DNA of 64,000 nucleotides from Clostridium_AD estertheticum_D. GTDB taxonomy: Bacteria > Bacillota > Clostridia > Clostridiales > Clostridiaceae. Made by a program: the position numbers and the translations under genes. Below are positions 35,420-43,081 of the stretch, piece by piece. The notes beneath the pieces were generated by a model. That model worked only from the letters and a program-made list of their open reading frames with translations, had not been told where the DNA came from and ran no database searches. Numbering within the stretch: the first letter of the stretch is position 1; every line of letters starts with the position of its first letter. The DNA is taken from positions 124,001 to 188,000 of the forward strand of contig NZ_JAHLDM010000006.1 of NCBI RefSeq assembly GCF_018861295.1. Reading direction: 5' to 3'.

Positions 35420-35557
35420 AATGACAACATTAAGGACGGAATACAAAAGTCTGGTTTAAAGAAAGATCTTACAGCAAAAGATATAGCGGATTTAGGTATA
35501 GGTGCTGTTAGTAGAGTAGGAATAATATTAAGAGTAATGGCATATCATCTAATATAA
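35420..35557 (+). pseudogene. C-terminal coding remnant after speE
   Basis: 45 codons are open and end in TAA. The translation includes GLKKDLTAKDIADLGIGAVS and ends VGIILRVMAYHLI. Composition is protein-like, but there is no start codon, and an in-frame stop sits directly upstream. It looks like the tail of a deleted gene. The family is not recognised. The 35380-35752 gap also holds two hairpins and two operators of the next gene. Confidence 0.35.
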
Positions 35558-35583
35558 AATGGTATGTTATTATTTGTTTTTTT
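35541..35583 (+). terminator. Weak terminator overlapping the remnant
   Basis: CATATCAT and ATGGTATG can pair, counting one G-T pair. A run of seven T residues follows ten bases later. Confidence 0.35.
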
Positions 35584-35627
35584 AGCTCTAACGAATTTTA
35601 AAAATTAAATATATTATAAATACTTAC

Positions 35628-35660
35628 AATTATAGAAAAAGATTGCTTTTTTCTATAATT
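35628..35660. other. Perfect inverted repeat upstream of the LacI gene
   Basis: AATTATAGAAAAA and TTTTTCTATAATT form a 13-bp stem with a 7-base loop. The T-rich 3' arm could terminate upstream transcription. The dyad could also be a protein site. Confidence 0.5.
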
Positions 35661-35684
35661 TGATGTAATATAATCTCATAAAAA

Positions 35685-35696
35685 GAAATCGATTTC
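35685..35696. promoter_or_regulatory. LacI-type operator O1
   Basis: GAAATCGATTTC is a perfect 12-bp palindrome with a central CG, as expected for a LacI-family operator. It lies 57 bp before the regulator's start codon and just after a TATAAT at 35669-35674, so bound repressor would block transcription start. Confidence 0.6.
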
Positions 35697-35705
35697 ATTA
35701 TTTTG

Positions 35706-35717
35706 TGTACCGGTTTC
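35706..35717. promoter_or_regulatory. LacI-type operator O2 (half conserved)
   Basis: TGTACCGGTTTC shares the right half CGRTTTC with O1 and with O3 before the permease gene. Spacing from O1 is 21 bp centre to centre, two helical turns. Confidence 0.45.
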
Positions 35718-35752
35718 GTTAATTGGTTTATATAAAGGGAGCAGGGAGTATT

Positions 35753-36772
35753 ATGAAAAAAGAAACGAATTTGATAACAATAAGCGATGTAGCAAAAGCT
35801 TCTGGAGTTTCTAAAACTACTGTTTCAAGATATTTAAATGGTAAGTTTGAGTATATGTCTGAGGACACAGGAAAACGGATACAAGGTGTTATAGAAGAAT
35901 ACCAGTATAGACCGAGTAATGTTGCAAAAACTTTAAAATCTAACAAAAGTGGACTTGTTGGTGTAATAATTGCAGATATTGCCAGTCAGTCGTCTTCTAT
36001 ATTACTTAAAGGAATAGGTGATGTTTGCACTTCTCATGGATATCAAGTGCTTATATCAAATGTTGACAATGATCCAGCAAAGGAAAGAGAATATATACAT
36101 TCTTTAATGGATAATAGAGTAGAAGGAATCATAGTAAATACTACTGGTTATAATGAAGATTTTTTAGTTAATATTAATGAAACAAGAGTCCCTATTGTAC
36201 TTGCAGATAGAACTATGGATGAATTAAAAATAGATTCAGTTACTACAAATAACCATAAAATGACATTCGATACAATAAAGTTTCTAGTGGAAAAAGGTTA
36301 TGAAAATATTGCTTTCTTTACCGAAAATCCTATAAATAATAGCGTTAGGTTAAATCGTAGGCAGGGGTATCTAGATGCAATGAAAGAATTACTTAATATA
36401 GATGCTGAAAAATTAATATATACAATTAATCCTGCTGATAAAAAAAGCTGTGCTAAAGCAATTGAGGATTTTAATAGCTTATATAAAAATAATATGAAGG
36501 CAATATTTACGGTAAATGGAGTTATTCTCTTAAGTGTTCTTAAAGGAATACAACAATGTAACTATAAAATACCAGAAGATTTTTATGTTTGTGGTTATGA
36601 AGACTGGGGATGGGCAACGCTTGTTTATTCACAAATGCCAGTTATAGCACAGGATACTTATAAAATCGGTGTTGAATCAGCTAAGATGCTTATAAAAAGA
36701 ATTAATGGTAAGGCAGATCCAAAGCCAAGGTATAAAGAATTAGACGATGTACTAATAATAAAATCTAGATAA
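35753..36772 (+). CDS. LacI-family transcriptional regulator
   Basis: A 339-residue repressor-type protein with an N-terminal helix-turn-helix (ITISDVAKASGVSKTTVSRY) and hinge helix (PSNVAKTLKS), then a periplasmic-binding-protein-like effector domain. The effector domain includes GLVGVIIADIASQSS, IFTVNGVILLSVLKG and CGYEDWGWA. The ATG at 35753 follows AGGGAG. It heads a locus with a permease and a HyuA-like enzyme. Operators O1 and O2 before it and O3 before the permease suggest that it controls itself and the locus. The effector is unknown. Confidence 0.93.
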   Translation: MKKETNLITISDVAKASGVSKTTVSRYLNGKFEYMSEDTGKRIQGVIEEYQYRPSNVAKTLKSNKSGLVGVIIADIASQSSSILLKGIGDVCTSHGYQVLISNVDNDPAKEREYIHSLMDNRVEGIIVNTTGYNEDFLVNINETRVPIVLADRTMDELKIDSVTTNNHKMTFDTIKFLVEKGYENIAFFTENPINNSVRLNRRQGYLDAMKELLNIDAEKLIYTINPADKKSCAKAIEDFNSLYKNNMKAIFTVNGVILLSVLKGIQQCNYKIPEDFYVCGYEDWGWATLVYSQMPVIAQDTYKIGVESAKMLIKRINGKADPKPRYKELDDVLIIKSR

Positions 36773-36798
36773 CTTATGTAATATGATAAGTTATCTAG
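36765..36798 (+). terminator. Hairpin at the end of the LacI gene
   Basis: CTAGATAACTTAT and ATAAGTTATCTAG form a perfect 13-bp stem that includes the stop codon. ATTTGG follows, so the T tract is poor. It may separate regulator from permease transcription. Confidence 0.5.
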
Positions 36799-36811
36799 AT
36801 TTGGTTCTCTG

Positions 36812-36823
36812 TTAATCGGTTTC
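36812..36823. promoter_or_regulatory. LacI-type operator O3 before the permease gene
   Basis: TTAATCGGTTTC shares its right half CGGTTTC exactly with O2, and six of seven bases with O1. It lies 79 bp before the permease start. Confidence 0.42.
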
Positions 36824-36901
36824 CAAAGGTTTTAACTATTTAAAATTATTTTATTTATCAATGAGTATTAAAAAATAAATATTATAGAGGGGGGTTTGAA
36901 T

Positions 36902-38194
36902 ATGTTACAAACAGTAATTGGTATTCTTTTATTATTGAGTTATGTTATATTTGCTATATATGCTGCAAAAGGCGGAAATCTTATGATAGGGTTCTTTGTA
37001 ATGGCAGTTTTATGGTGTGTTCTTGGTTCAATAGCTGGGGTTGTTAATTGGGATACAATTAACGCAAAAGTATTCCAAGGAGGACCAGAAGGATATGGCG
37101 GTACTGTCGTTATCATTATATTTGGTAGTTGGTTTGGTCGCGTTATGCTTGAGACTGGTATAGCTAAAACAATTATCACAAAGGCAGTTGAATTAGGTGG
37201 TGACAATCCTGCAGTAGCAACAATACTACTTGTATTAGTTACATCTATTATATTTACAAGCTCATATGGAGCAGGTGCTGTTATTGCAATAGGAGTTATT
37301 GTTTTTCCTATAATGTTGTCACTTGGTATTCCAAAACCTGTAGCAGTAAGTGCCTTTGTTATGGCTGTTGGTGCAGGTATGTACCTAAATATGGCACAAT
37401 TATCACAAATGGTTGTTCTAGTTCCAGGTTACAAACTAACAGATGGTTACTATACTTTTGGGTTTATGGCATTTGGCGTACAACTTGTAGTAATAATAAT
37501 TATGATTTTGATTAGTACTCGTAAATCTAAACTTAATCATGCATGGGCAGCACAGTCAAATGTAAATGGTGATTCGGGAAATGGATCAAATTTATTATCA
37601 CTTTTGACTCCATTAATTCCAGTTGTATTATCTATATTCTTTGGATGGAAGTCGATACCATCACTTATTCTTGCCATATTATTTGCGTTTGTAACTACTG
37701 GGAAGATTAAAAATTTCACAAAATTTACATCAGTTGTACAAAAAACTTTTTATGATGGAGTTTGTGATGTTGCAATGGTGTTTGCATTCCTATTTTTCTT
37801 GCAAATGTTTGTAAAATCAGCAGGTGCATGTTCAGTTTTATTAAAACCAATAATATCGCCACTTGTTCCTCATAATTCATTTATACTCTTTCTAGGGTTT
37901 GGTGTATTTTCAATACTTGGATTATTCCGTGGGCCATTAACAGCATGGGGCGCAGGAACGGCAACACTCGCAATGATGCAAAGTACTGGAATGTATTCAG
38001 CAGCAGTATTATTCCCACTATTTTATATACCATCAGTATCCATGAATATATCATGTTGCCCAACACAATCATGGAACCTATGGTCAATTAATTTTGTTAA
38101 AATTAATGTTAAGCAGTTTATGAGGTCTATAACATTCTGGGGGTGGCTTGTATGTTTAATAAATTCAATGCTTGCTTACTTTATATTGGTATAA
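36902..38194 (+). CDS. GntP/CitMHS-like carboxylate permease
   Basis: A 430-residue membrane protein with about twelve helices. It appears to be made of two similar halves, each with a polar re-entrant segment (FTSSYGAGAVIAIG in the first, FRGPLTAWGAGTATLA in the second), as in the ion-transporter superfamily that includes gluconate and citrate carriers. FGSWFGRVMLETGIAKTI resembles the GntP region. The ATG at 36902 is seven bases after GGGGGG; an in-frame TTG at 36896 is too close. Its neighbours suggest a carboxylate, amide or hydantoin-like substrate. The exact family is uncertain. Confidence 0.8.
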   Translation: MLQTVIGILLLLSYVIFAIYAAKGGNLMIGFFVMAVLWCVLGSIAGVVNWDTINAKVFQGGPEGYGGTVVIIIFGSWFGRVMLETGIAKTIITKAVELGGDNPAVATILLVLVTSIIFTSSYGAGAVIAIGVIVFPIMLSLGIPKPVAVSAFVMAVGAGMYLNMAQLSQMVVLVPGYKLTDGYYTFGFMAFGVQLVVIIIMILISTRKSKLNHAWAAQSNVNGDSGNGSNLLSLLTPLIPVVLSIFFGWKSIPSLILAILFAFVTTGKIKNFTKFTSVVQKTFYDGVCDVAMVFAFLFFLQMFVKSAGACSVLLKPIISPLVPHNSFILFLGFGVFSILGLFRGPLTAWGAGTATLAMMQSTGMYSAAVLFPLFYIPSVSMNISCCPTQSWNLWSINFVKINVKQFMRSITFWGWLVCLINSMLAYFILV

Positions 38195-38248
38195 ATGTAA
38201 AATTTAAAAAATTAACAATAATTTTTATATTATAATAGGAGGAATTTT

Positions 38249-40372
38249 ATGGGAAAGAGACTTGTAAGGGTAGGAATAGATGTTGGTGGAACACATACAA
38301 AAGCAGTTGCTATTGATAATGCAACCCATGAGATTATAGGTGAAGCAATAGTAATGACATCCCATGAAGATAAGATGGGGGTTGCTGCAGGTGTTATTGA
38401 ATGTTTTGAGAGCTGTCTTAAAAAGAATGATATCGCACCGGAGGATGTTGTTTTTATAGCTCACAGCACAACACAAGCGACTAATGCATTACTTGAAGGT
38501 GATGTTGCAGAGGTAGGAATTATTGGAATGGGGAAAGGTGGTCTTGAAGGAATTCTCGCAAAACGTCAAACTAATATTAAAGATATAGATTTAGGAACAG
38601 GTGGAGTTATAAAAATACATCAAAACTATATAAAAGAAAAGGATGTTAACACAGAGAATATTGAAAAAAGTATAAATGAACTTATAAAGCAAGGAGCCTC
38701 AGTAATAGTTGCATCTAAGGCTTTTGGTGTTGATAGTATGAGGGAAGAGCAAATAGTTAAGGAGGTAGCTGAAAAACACAATTTTTTAGTTAGTGTGGCC
38801 TCAGAAATAAGTAAGTTATATGGTCTTACAAGAAGAACAAGAACTGCTGCTATAAACTCCAGTATACTGCCCAAAATGCTTAACACAGCAATTAGCACGG
38901 AGGAGAGTGTTCGAAAGACTGGAATAAAAGTTCCGCTTATGATCATGCGTGGTGATGGTGGAGTTATGAATATAAAAGAAATGAAGAAACGTCCAGTACT
39001 TACAATGTTATCAGGACCAGCCGCAAGTGTTATCGGCGCATTAATGTACCTAAGAGCTTCTAATGGAATATATTTTGAAGTAGGTGGTACAAGTACTAAT
39101 ATTGGTGTAATTAAAAATGGACGCCCGGCTGTAGATTATTCAATAGTAGGTGGCCATAGAACATATATTAGTTCACTTGATGTTAGGGTCCTTGGAGTTG
39201 CAGGTGGAAGTATGGTACGTGCAAGTAATAATTTATTAGTTGATATAGGTCCAAGAAGTGCTCATATAGGTGGACTTTCTTATTCAGTATTTACACCAGA
39301 GGACGTGATCGTGGATCCAAAGCTTGAGTTTTTTGCTCCAAAAGAAGGAGATCCAGAAGATTACATAGCTATAAAGCTTAAAAATGGTAAACGCGTCGCA
39401 ATTACTAATAGTTGTGCTGCCAACGTACTTGGACTTATACCTAAAGATGATTATGCTCACGGAAATGTTAACTCTGCGCGTAAAGCTATGGAGCCATTAG
39501 CAAAATACTGTAATATTTCTGTTGAAGAGCTTGCAACGCAAATACTTCAGAAAGCTTATGAGAAGATTGATCCTGTTATAAAGGAATTTGTAGAAAAATA
39601 TAAACTAGAAGGTGATCAAGTTTCACTTGTTGGTGTTGGTGGTGGAGCTGCATCCTTAATTCCATTTTGTGCAGACAAAATGAAAATAAAATATAATATT
39701 CCAGAACATGCAGAGGTTATATCGTCAATAGGTGTTGCATTATCAATGGTTCGAGACGTTGTCGAAAGAGTTATTCCAACGCCAACTACAGAAGATATAA
39801 TTGCCATTAAAAGAGAAGCAACAAATCTTGCAATAAAGAGTGGAGCGTTGGCCGAGAGTATTGAGGTTCATATAGAAATTGATACTCAAAGCTCAAAAGT
39901 TACTGCAATAGCACTTGGTTCAACAGAAGTTAAAACAACAGATCTTCTTGCCACTTGTAGTGAAGAGAAAATAAGAGAACTTGCATCGGAGTCAATGAGT
40001 GTAACCCCAAAAGACTTAAAACTTGAAGCAAAATCGGATGTGTTTTATGCTTTAACATGTGAAAAAAACGGAAAGAATATGATTCGCCTTATAGATAAAA
40101 AAGGTTTTATAAAAATACAAAGAGGTAATGCTCATGTACTAACTTGTAATATAACAAATGTTAAGGAAAATGTTGAAAAGCTTTGGGATTCAGAAATTAC
40201 GTTCAAAAGCCAAATGGCATTTACTCCAGATATCTATATGTGCATAGGGGGAAAAGTTTTAGATTATGCAGGTGTACAGAGTATTGAACAGTTATTTATG
40301 ATTATGGACACAGAACTTATAGGAATAAGTCCAGAAGAAAAGATAATTATTGTGGCGGCAAAGTATGATTAA
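38249..40372 (+). CDS. HyuA-like hydantoinase/oxoprolinase family protein
   Basis: A 707-residue cytoplasmic protein related to the ATP-dependent subunit of N-methylhydantoinase, 5-oxoprolinase and acetone carboxylase. The N-terminus has the actin-like phosphate loop GIDVGGTHTKAVAID and HSTTQATNALLEGD. The middle has GGTSTNIGVIKNGRP and VGGGAASLIPF. No HyuB-type partner subunit is encoded nearby, which is unusual because most members act with one. AGGAGGAA precedes the ATG. The next gene overlaps its end by 8 bp. The substrate is unknown; the permease upstream suggests a small imported carboxylate or cyclic amide. Confidence 0.88.
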   Translation: MGKRLVRVGIDVGGTHTKAVAIDNATHEIIGEAIVMTSHEDKMGVAAGVIECFESCLKKNDIAPEDVVFIAHSTTQATNALLEGDVAEVGIIGMGKGGLEGILAKRQTNIKDIDLGTGGVIKIHQNYIKEKDVNTENIEKSINELIKQGASVIVASKAFGVDSMREEQIVKEVAEKHNFLVSVASEISKLYGLTRRTRTAAINSSILPKMLNTAISTEESVRKTGIKVPLMIMRGDGGVMNIKEMKKRPVLTMLSGPAASVIGALMYLRASNGIYFEVGGTSTNIGVIKNGRPAVDYSIVGGHRTYISSLDVRVLGVAGGSMVRASNNLLVDIGPRSAHIGGLSYSVFTPEDVIVDPKLEFFAPKEGDPEDYIAIKLKNGKRVAITNSCAANVLGLIPKDDYAHGNVNSARKAMEPLAKYCNISVEELATQILQKAYEKIDPVIKEFVEKYKLEGDQVSLVGVGGGAASLIPFCADKMKIKYNIPEHAEVISSIGVALSMVRDVVERVIPTPTTEDIIAIKREATNLAIKSGALAESIEVHIEIDTQSSKVTAIALGSTEVKTTDLLATCSEEKIRELASESMSVTPKDLKLEAKSDVFYALTCEKNGKNMIRLIDKKGFIKIQRGNAHVLTCNITNVKENVEKLWDSEITFKSQMAFTPDIYMCIGGKVLDYAGVQSIEQLFMIMDTELIGISPEEKIIIVAAKYD

Positions 40373-41012
40373 AGATATGGTTCATGAATTACTTAAATTT
40401 GATGAAAGTAAATGGGAGACATATGCATATTCTCGTGAACCTCTAAAAGGTAAGCTTAATCAAATCCAAAAGAGTGAATATAAAAAAGGCGCAGAAACTT
40501 GTGGACGCGATATAGCTATTGAACTTATAGATAAATATGGAATATTAACTCCTAGAGAGTATGCTAAAAAATTAGGAGTAACAGTAATTAGTTCCATAGG
40601 GCAGGAGCATGGCGAATATACTATGTTTGCGAAGTTTAATGAGCCAAGTACCATAACTGTTTTTAAGCAGGTAGTAGATAAGGCTAATGAACTTATAAGG
40701 GCAGAAGGTTTAGAAAAATGTTTAGGAAATGTTAATGTTTATGATGTGCTAGTTGCACATGAATTATTTCACAATTTCGAATGCAGCCAGCCAGAAATAT
40801 ATACAAACCAGGTTAAAATAAAACTTTGGTCACTGGGCCCATATAAGCATATGTCAAAGCTTGCATGCCTTCCAGAGCTCGGAGCTATGGCACTTGTAAA
40901 GAAACTTCTAAATACAGAGTATTCACCATATATATTTGATGTGGTTTTTTTATATACTTATAATAAAAGAAAATCTAAGGAATTATTTGAATCTATATGT
41001 AAGCTAAACTAG
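40365..41012 (+). CDS. Putative zinc metallopeptidase-like protein with HELFH motif
   Basis: A 215-residue soluble protein starting within the end of the HyuA-like gene (8-bp overlap, ATGATTAA), hence translationally coupled. The motif VAHELFHNFE is a gluzincin/ImmA-type HExxH site, and a later Glu in LPELGAMALV is a candidate third ligand. The N-terminal half contains YGILTPREYAKKLGV. I do not recognise a named family. It could hydrolyse a peptide or amide bond in the pathway of the HyuA-like enzyme, or be regulatory. Function is inferred only from motif and coupling. Confidence 0.7.
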   Translation: MIKDMVHELLKFDESKWETYAYSREPLKGKLNQIQKSEYKKGAETCGRDIAIELIDKYGILTPREYAKKLGVTVISSIGQEHGEYTMFAKFNEPSTITVFKQVVDKANELIRAEGLEKCLGNVNVYDVLVAHELFHNFECSQPEIYTNQVKIKLWSLGPYKHMSKLACLPELGAMALVKKLLNTEYSPYIFDVVFLYTYNKRKSKELFESICKLN

Positions 41013-41040
41013 CATATAACATGCCTTGGGGGTAGATATC

Positions 41041-41595
41041 ATGAATTTAATTAAAATATTAAGTTGTGCTATATTAGTGGCTTCAATAATATTTGTTATT
41101 AATATTATTAAGTCTAAAAAGGATGAGCCGGAAACCTCAGAATTAGCACGCTTAAAGGAAACACCAGTTACGGCTGGAGGTGCTGTAATTGCTTATATTT
41201 TGAGCATTATACTCCTTATATTCCAATTTGTTAACCCAAATATTTCAGGAGCCTCAAGTACAGCACATTTATATGGTTTTGGACTTTATGTATCATGTAC
41301 TCTCCTTGGTAGTTACATAATACTATACACTTTTGTAAAAGAGGAGATTGCAACTAAGGACAAGTTAATAATGGTATCTGTTTTTAACAATACCAAAATC
41401 ATAAAATGGGATGATGTTTCAAAAGTTGAGTCCACTTTCCCTAAAAAATTAAAAATAAGCTGTAAAAATGGTCATAAAGTAACAATAAGCGGAGAAAAAA
41501 ATGAGATGAAAAAGTTATTAAAAGTTGCTGTTAAAAAGATAGAGCCAGAGATAGGGGAAGATATACTATTAGCTTCAATAAATAAAATCAAATAA
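41041..41595 (+). CDS. Small membrane protein with C-terminal cytoplasmic domain
   Basis: A 184-residue protein with three hydrophobic helices (about residues 2-21, 48-66 and 78-100) and a C-terminal domain of about 80 residues. That domain (KLIMVSVFNNTKIIKWDDVS, then KISCKNGHKVTISGE) has the strand pattern of bacterial PH-like domains. The ATG at 41041 follows GGGGGT. It ends the locus with a strong terminator. Its role is unknown; it may be an accessory of the permease. Confidence 0.7.
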   Translation: MNLIKILSCAILVASIIFVINIIKSKKDEPETSELARLKETPVTAGGAVIAYILSIILLIFQFVNPNISGASSTAHLYGFGLYVSCTLLGSYIILYTFVKEEIATKDKLIMVSVFNNTKIIKWDDVSKVESTFPKKLKISCKNGHKVTISGEKNEMKKLLKVAVKKIEPEIGEDILLASINKIK

Positions 41596-41604
41596 AGGGT
41601 TAGT

Positions 41605-41640
41605 AAAGAGGCCTTCAGTTAAACAACTGAAGGCCTCTTT
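41605..41640. terminator. Bidirectional hairpin between convergent genes
   Basis: AAAGAGGCCTTCAGTT and AACTGAAGGCCTCTTT form a perfect 16-bp stem with a 4-base loop. It ends the 36.9-41.6 kb locus and the minus-strand ylxP-like gene. Confidence 0.88.
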
Positions 41641-41642
41641 AG

Positions 41643-41933
41643 CTAAAGATAATTAATATTTTCATTTTGAATATTAACTATTTCCGCATCAGTATTATTT
41701 TCTATAAAAGTTATAATATGTTCCATTGTGGAATCTAATTGTGAGGAGCTTCCACATATTGCAGCAATACCTATAACTATTGTTTGATGAATATCTTGTT
41801 CATCTACTTCTGATACTGATATATTAAATTTATTTTTTAGTTTTTGAATTATACTTTTTACAACCATTCTCTTTTCTTTTAAGGAGTGTGACCATGATGC
41901 TCTTAGGGTGACTTTCATAGATAAGATTTTCAT
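41643..41933 (-). CDS. ylxP: YlxP-like protein (DUF503)
   Basis: A 96-residue protein of the DUF503 family. SHSLKEKRMVVKSIIQKLKN and FNISVSEVDEQDIHQTIVIG match the family core. Homologues often neighbour rbfA and infB and may be RNA-associated; here it follows a YhaM-like nuclease gene instead. Start at 41933 is supported by GGTGAG five bases upstream. The frame extends 15 codons further but without a binding site. Confidence 0.85.
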   Translation of the reverse strand: MKILSMKVTLRASWSHSLKEKRMVVKSIIQKLKNKFNISVSEVDEQDIHQTIVIGIAAICGSSSQLDSTMEHIITFIENNTDAEIVNIQNENINYL

Positions 41934-41955
41934 ATACTTCTCACCGCCAATTTTA

Positions 41956-42858
41956 TTATAAGTATAATTTAGTATCAATTCGTCTATCGTAGTCTGACCA
42001 ATTACCAGGTTCTGTTTTATCCTTCATTTGAGAAATTTTATTCATAGTAGCATCTGTGGAATCAGCAAAATTAACTATAAATGATTCTTCCATTTTCATT
42101 CCTCTTGGAGAACCAAATTCAGGCTTTCCGTGATGCTGAACTAAACATCCCTTTATCCTAGTAATAAAATCTTCAGAATAAAGTGATTCATTCTCTCGAA
42201 TAGCTCTATCTAATAACTCTACTCCAATAACAATATGACCTTCCATTTCTCCTCTAAGGGTATATTTAAAAGGACCATCATAATATAATTCATAAATCTT
42301 CCCGATATCATGAAGTTTTGCTGCAAGTACCGCTATCTCAGTTCGTTTACATTCATATCTTTCACAAAGTGTAGCAGTTAAATACATAACATTTAATGTA
42401 TGTTCTGCAAGACCACCTATATAATTATGATGCATAGATACTCCACCTATTCCTCTTTGAAATTTATCTAAGAATAGTTCATTCTTAAAGAAATAGTCAT
42501 TTAAGGCTTTACCTTCATTTGAAATAATGTACTTATTTGTAAGAGTGTCCATTTCATTCATAATATCTTCAATAGGTCTCTTTACAGTTGGTAGATAATC
42601 TGATAAATTATAATCTAAAATAAATTTATATTTTTTGACATCTAAGTTTTTATCTTTAAATCCTTCAACTTCTATGACGCTTCCTTCTGTAATATCACCA
42701 TTTTTGCTAGGTATATTAGCTTTTACTTCTCCACTCTTATCTACCAATATGCAGACAAATTTAGAAGCATCTTTGAACATTATTTTCATTACCATTAATG
42801 AAATTTTTATATTAGTTCCACTTTTTATATCGTTTAAAAAATTCTCTTTTGTAATCAT
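41956..42858 (-). CDS. yhaM: YhaM-like 3'-5' exoribonuclease (OB fold plus HD domain)
   Basis: A 300-residue nuclease-type protein. Residues 1-100 form an OB-fold nucleic-acid-binding domain (FVCILVDKSGEVKANI). The HD phosphohydrolase domain follows with HHNYIGGLAEHTLNV, the metal pair in LAAKLHDIGKI, EMEGHIVIG and VQHHGKPEFGS. This architecture matches YhaM, which trims RNA and DNA from the 3' end. The ATG at 42858 has GGAGG before it; the TTG at 42870 overlaps that site. It is cotranscribed with the ylxP-like gene and divergent from RNase J, another RNA-decay enzyme. Confidence 0.88.
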   Translation of the reverse strand: MITKENFLNDIKSGTNIKISLMVMKIMFKDASKFVCILVDKSGEVKANIPSKNGDITEGSVIEVEGFKDKNLDVKKYKFILDYNLSDYLPTVKRPIEDIMNEMDTLTNKYIISNEGKALNDYFFKNELFLDKFQRGIGGVSMHHNYIGGLAEHTLNVMYLTATLCERYECKRTEIAVLAAKLHDIGKIYELYYDGPFKYTLRGEMEGHIVIGVELLDRAIRENESLYSEDFITRIKGCLVQHHGKPEFGSPRGMKMEESFIVNFADSTDATMNKISQMKDKTEPGNWSDYDRRIDTKLYL

Positions 42859-43081
42859 ATGATCCTCCAAATTAAATTTATTTTTCTAATTAAGTAAGTG
42901 TTAAAATCTATTTGCGCTTATTACTGTACCATATTTAATTCTATCTGACTAATTTTAATTAAGTAATTATAATCTTTATAGAGAGATTACGATAATAACT
43001 ATAGGAAAAAGGTATTAATTTCATAATTCATGGCAAAATAAAGGAAAAAAATATTGTTAATATAAATAAGGAGAGGATTTA

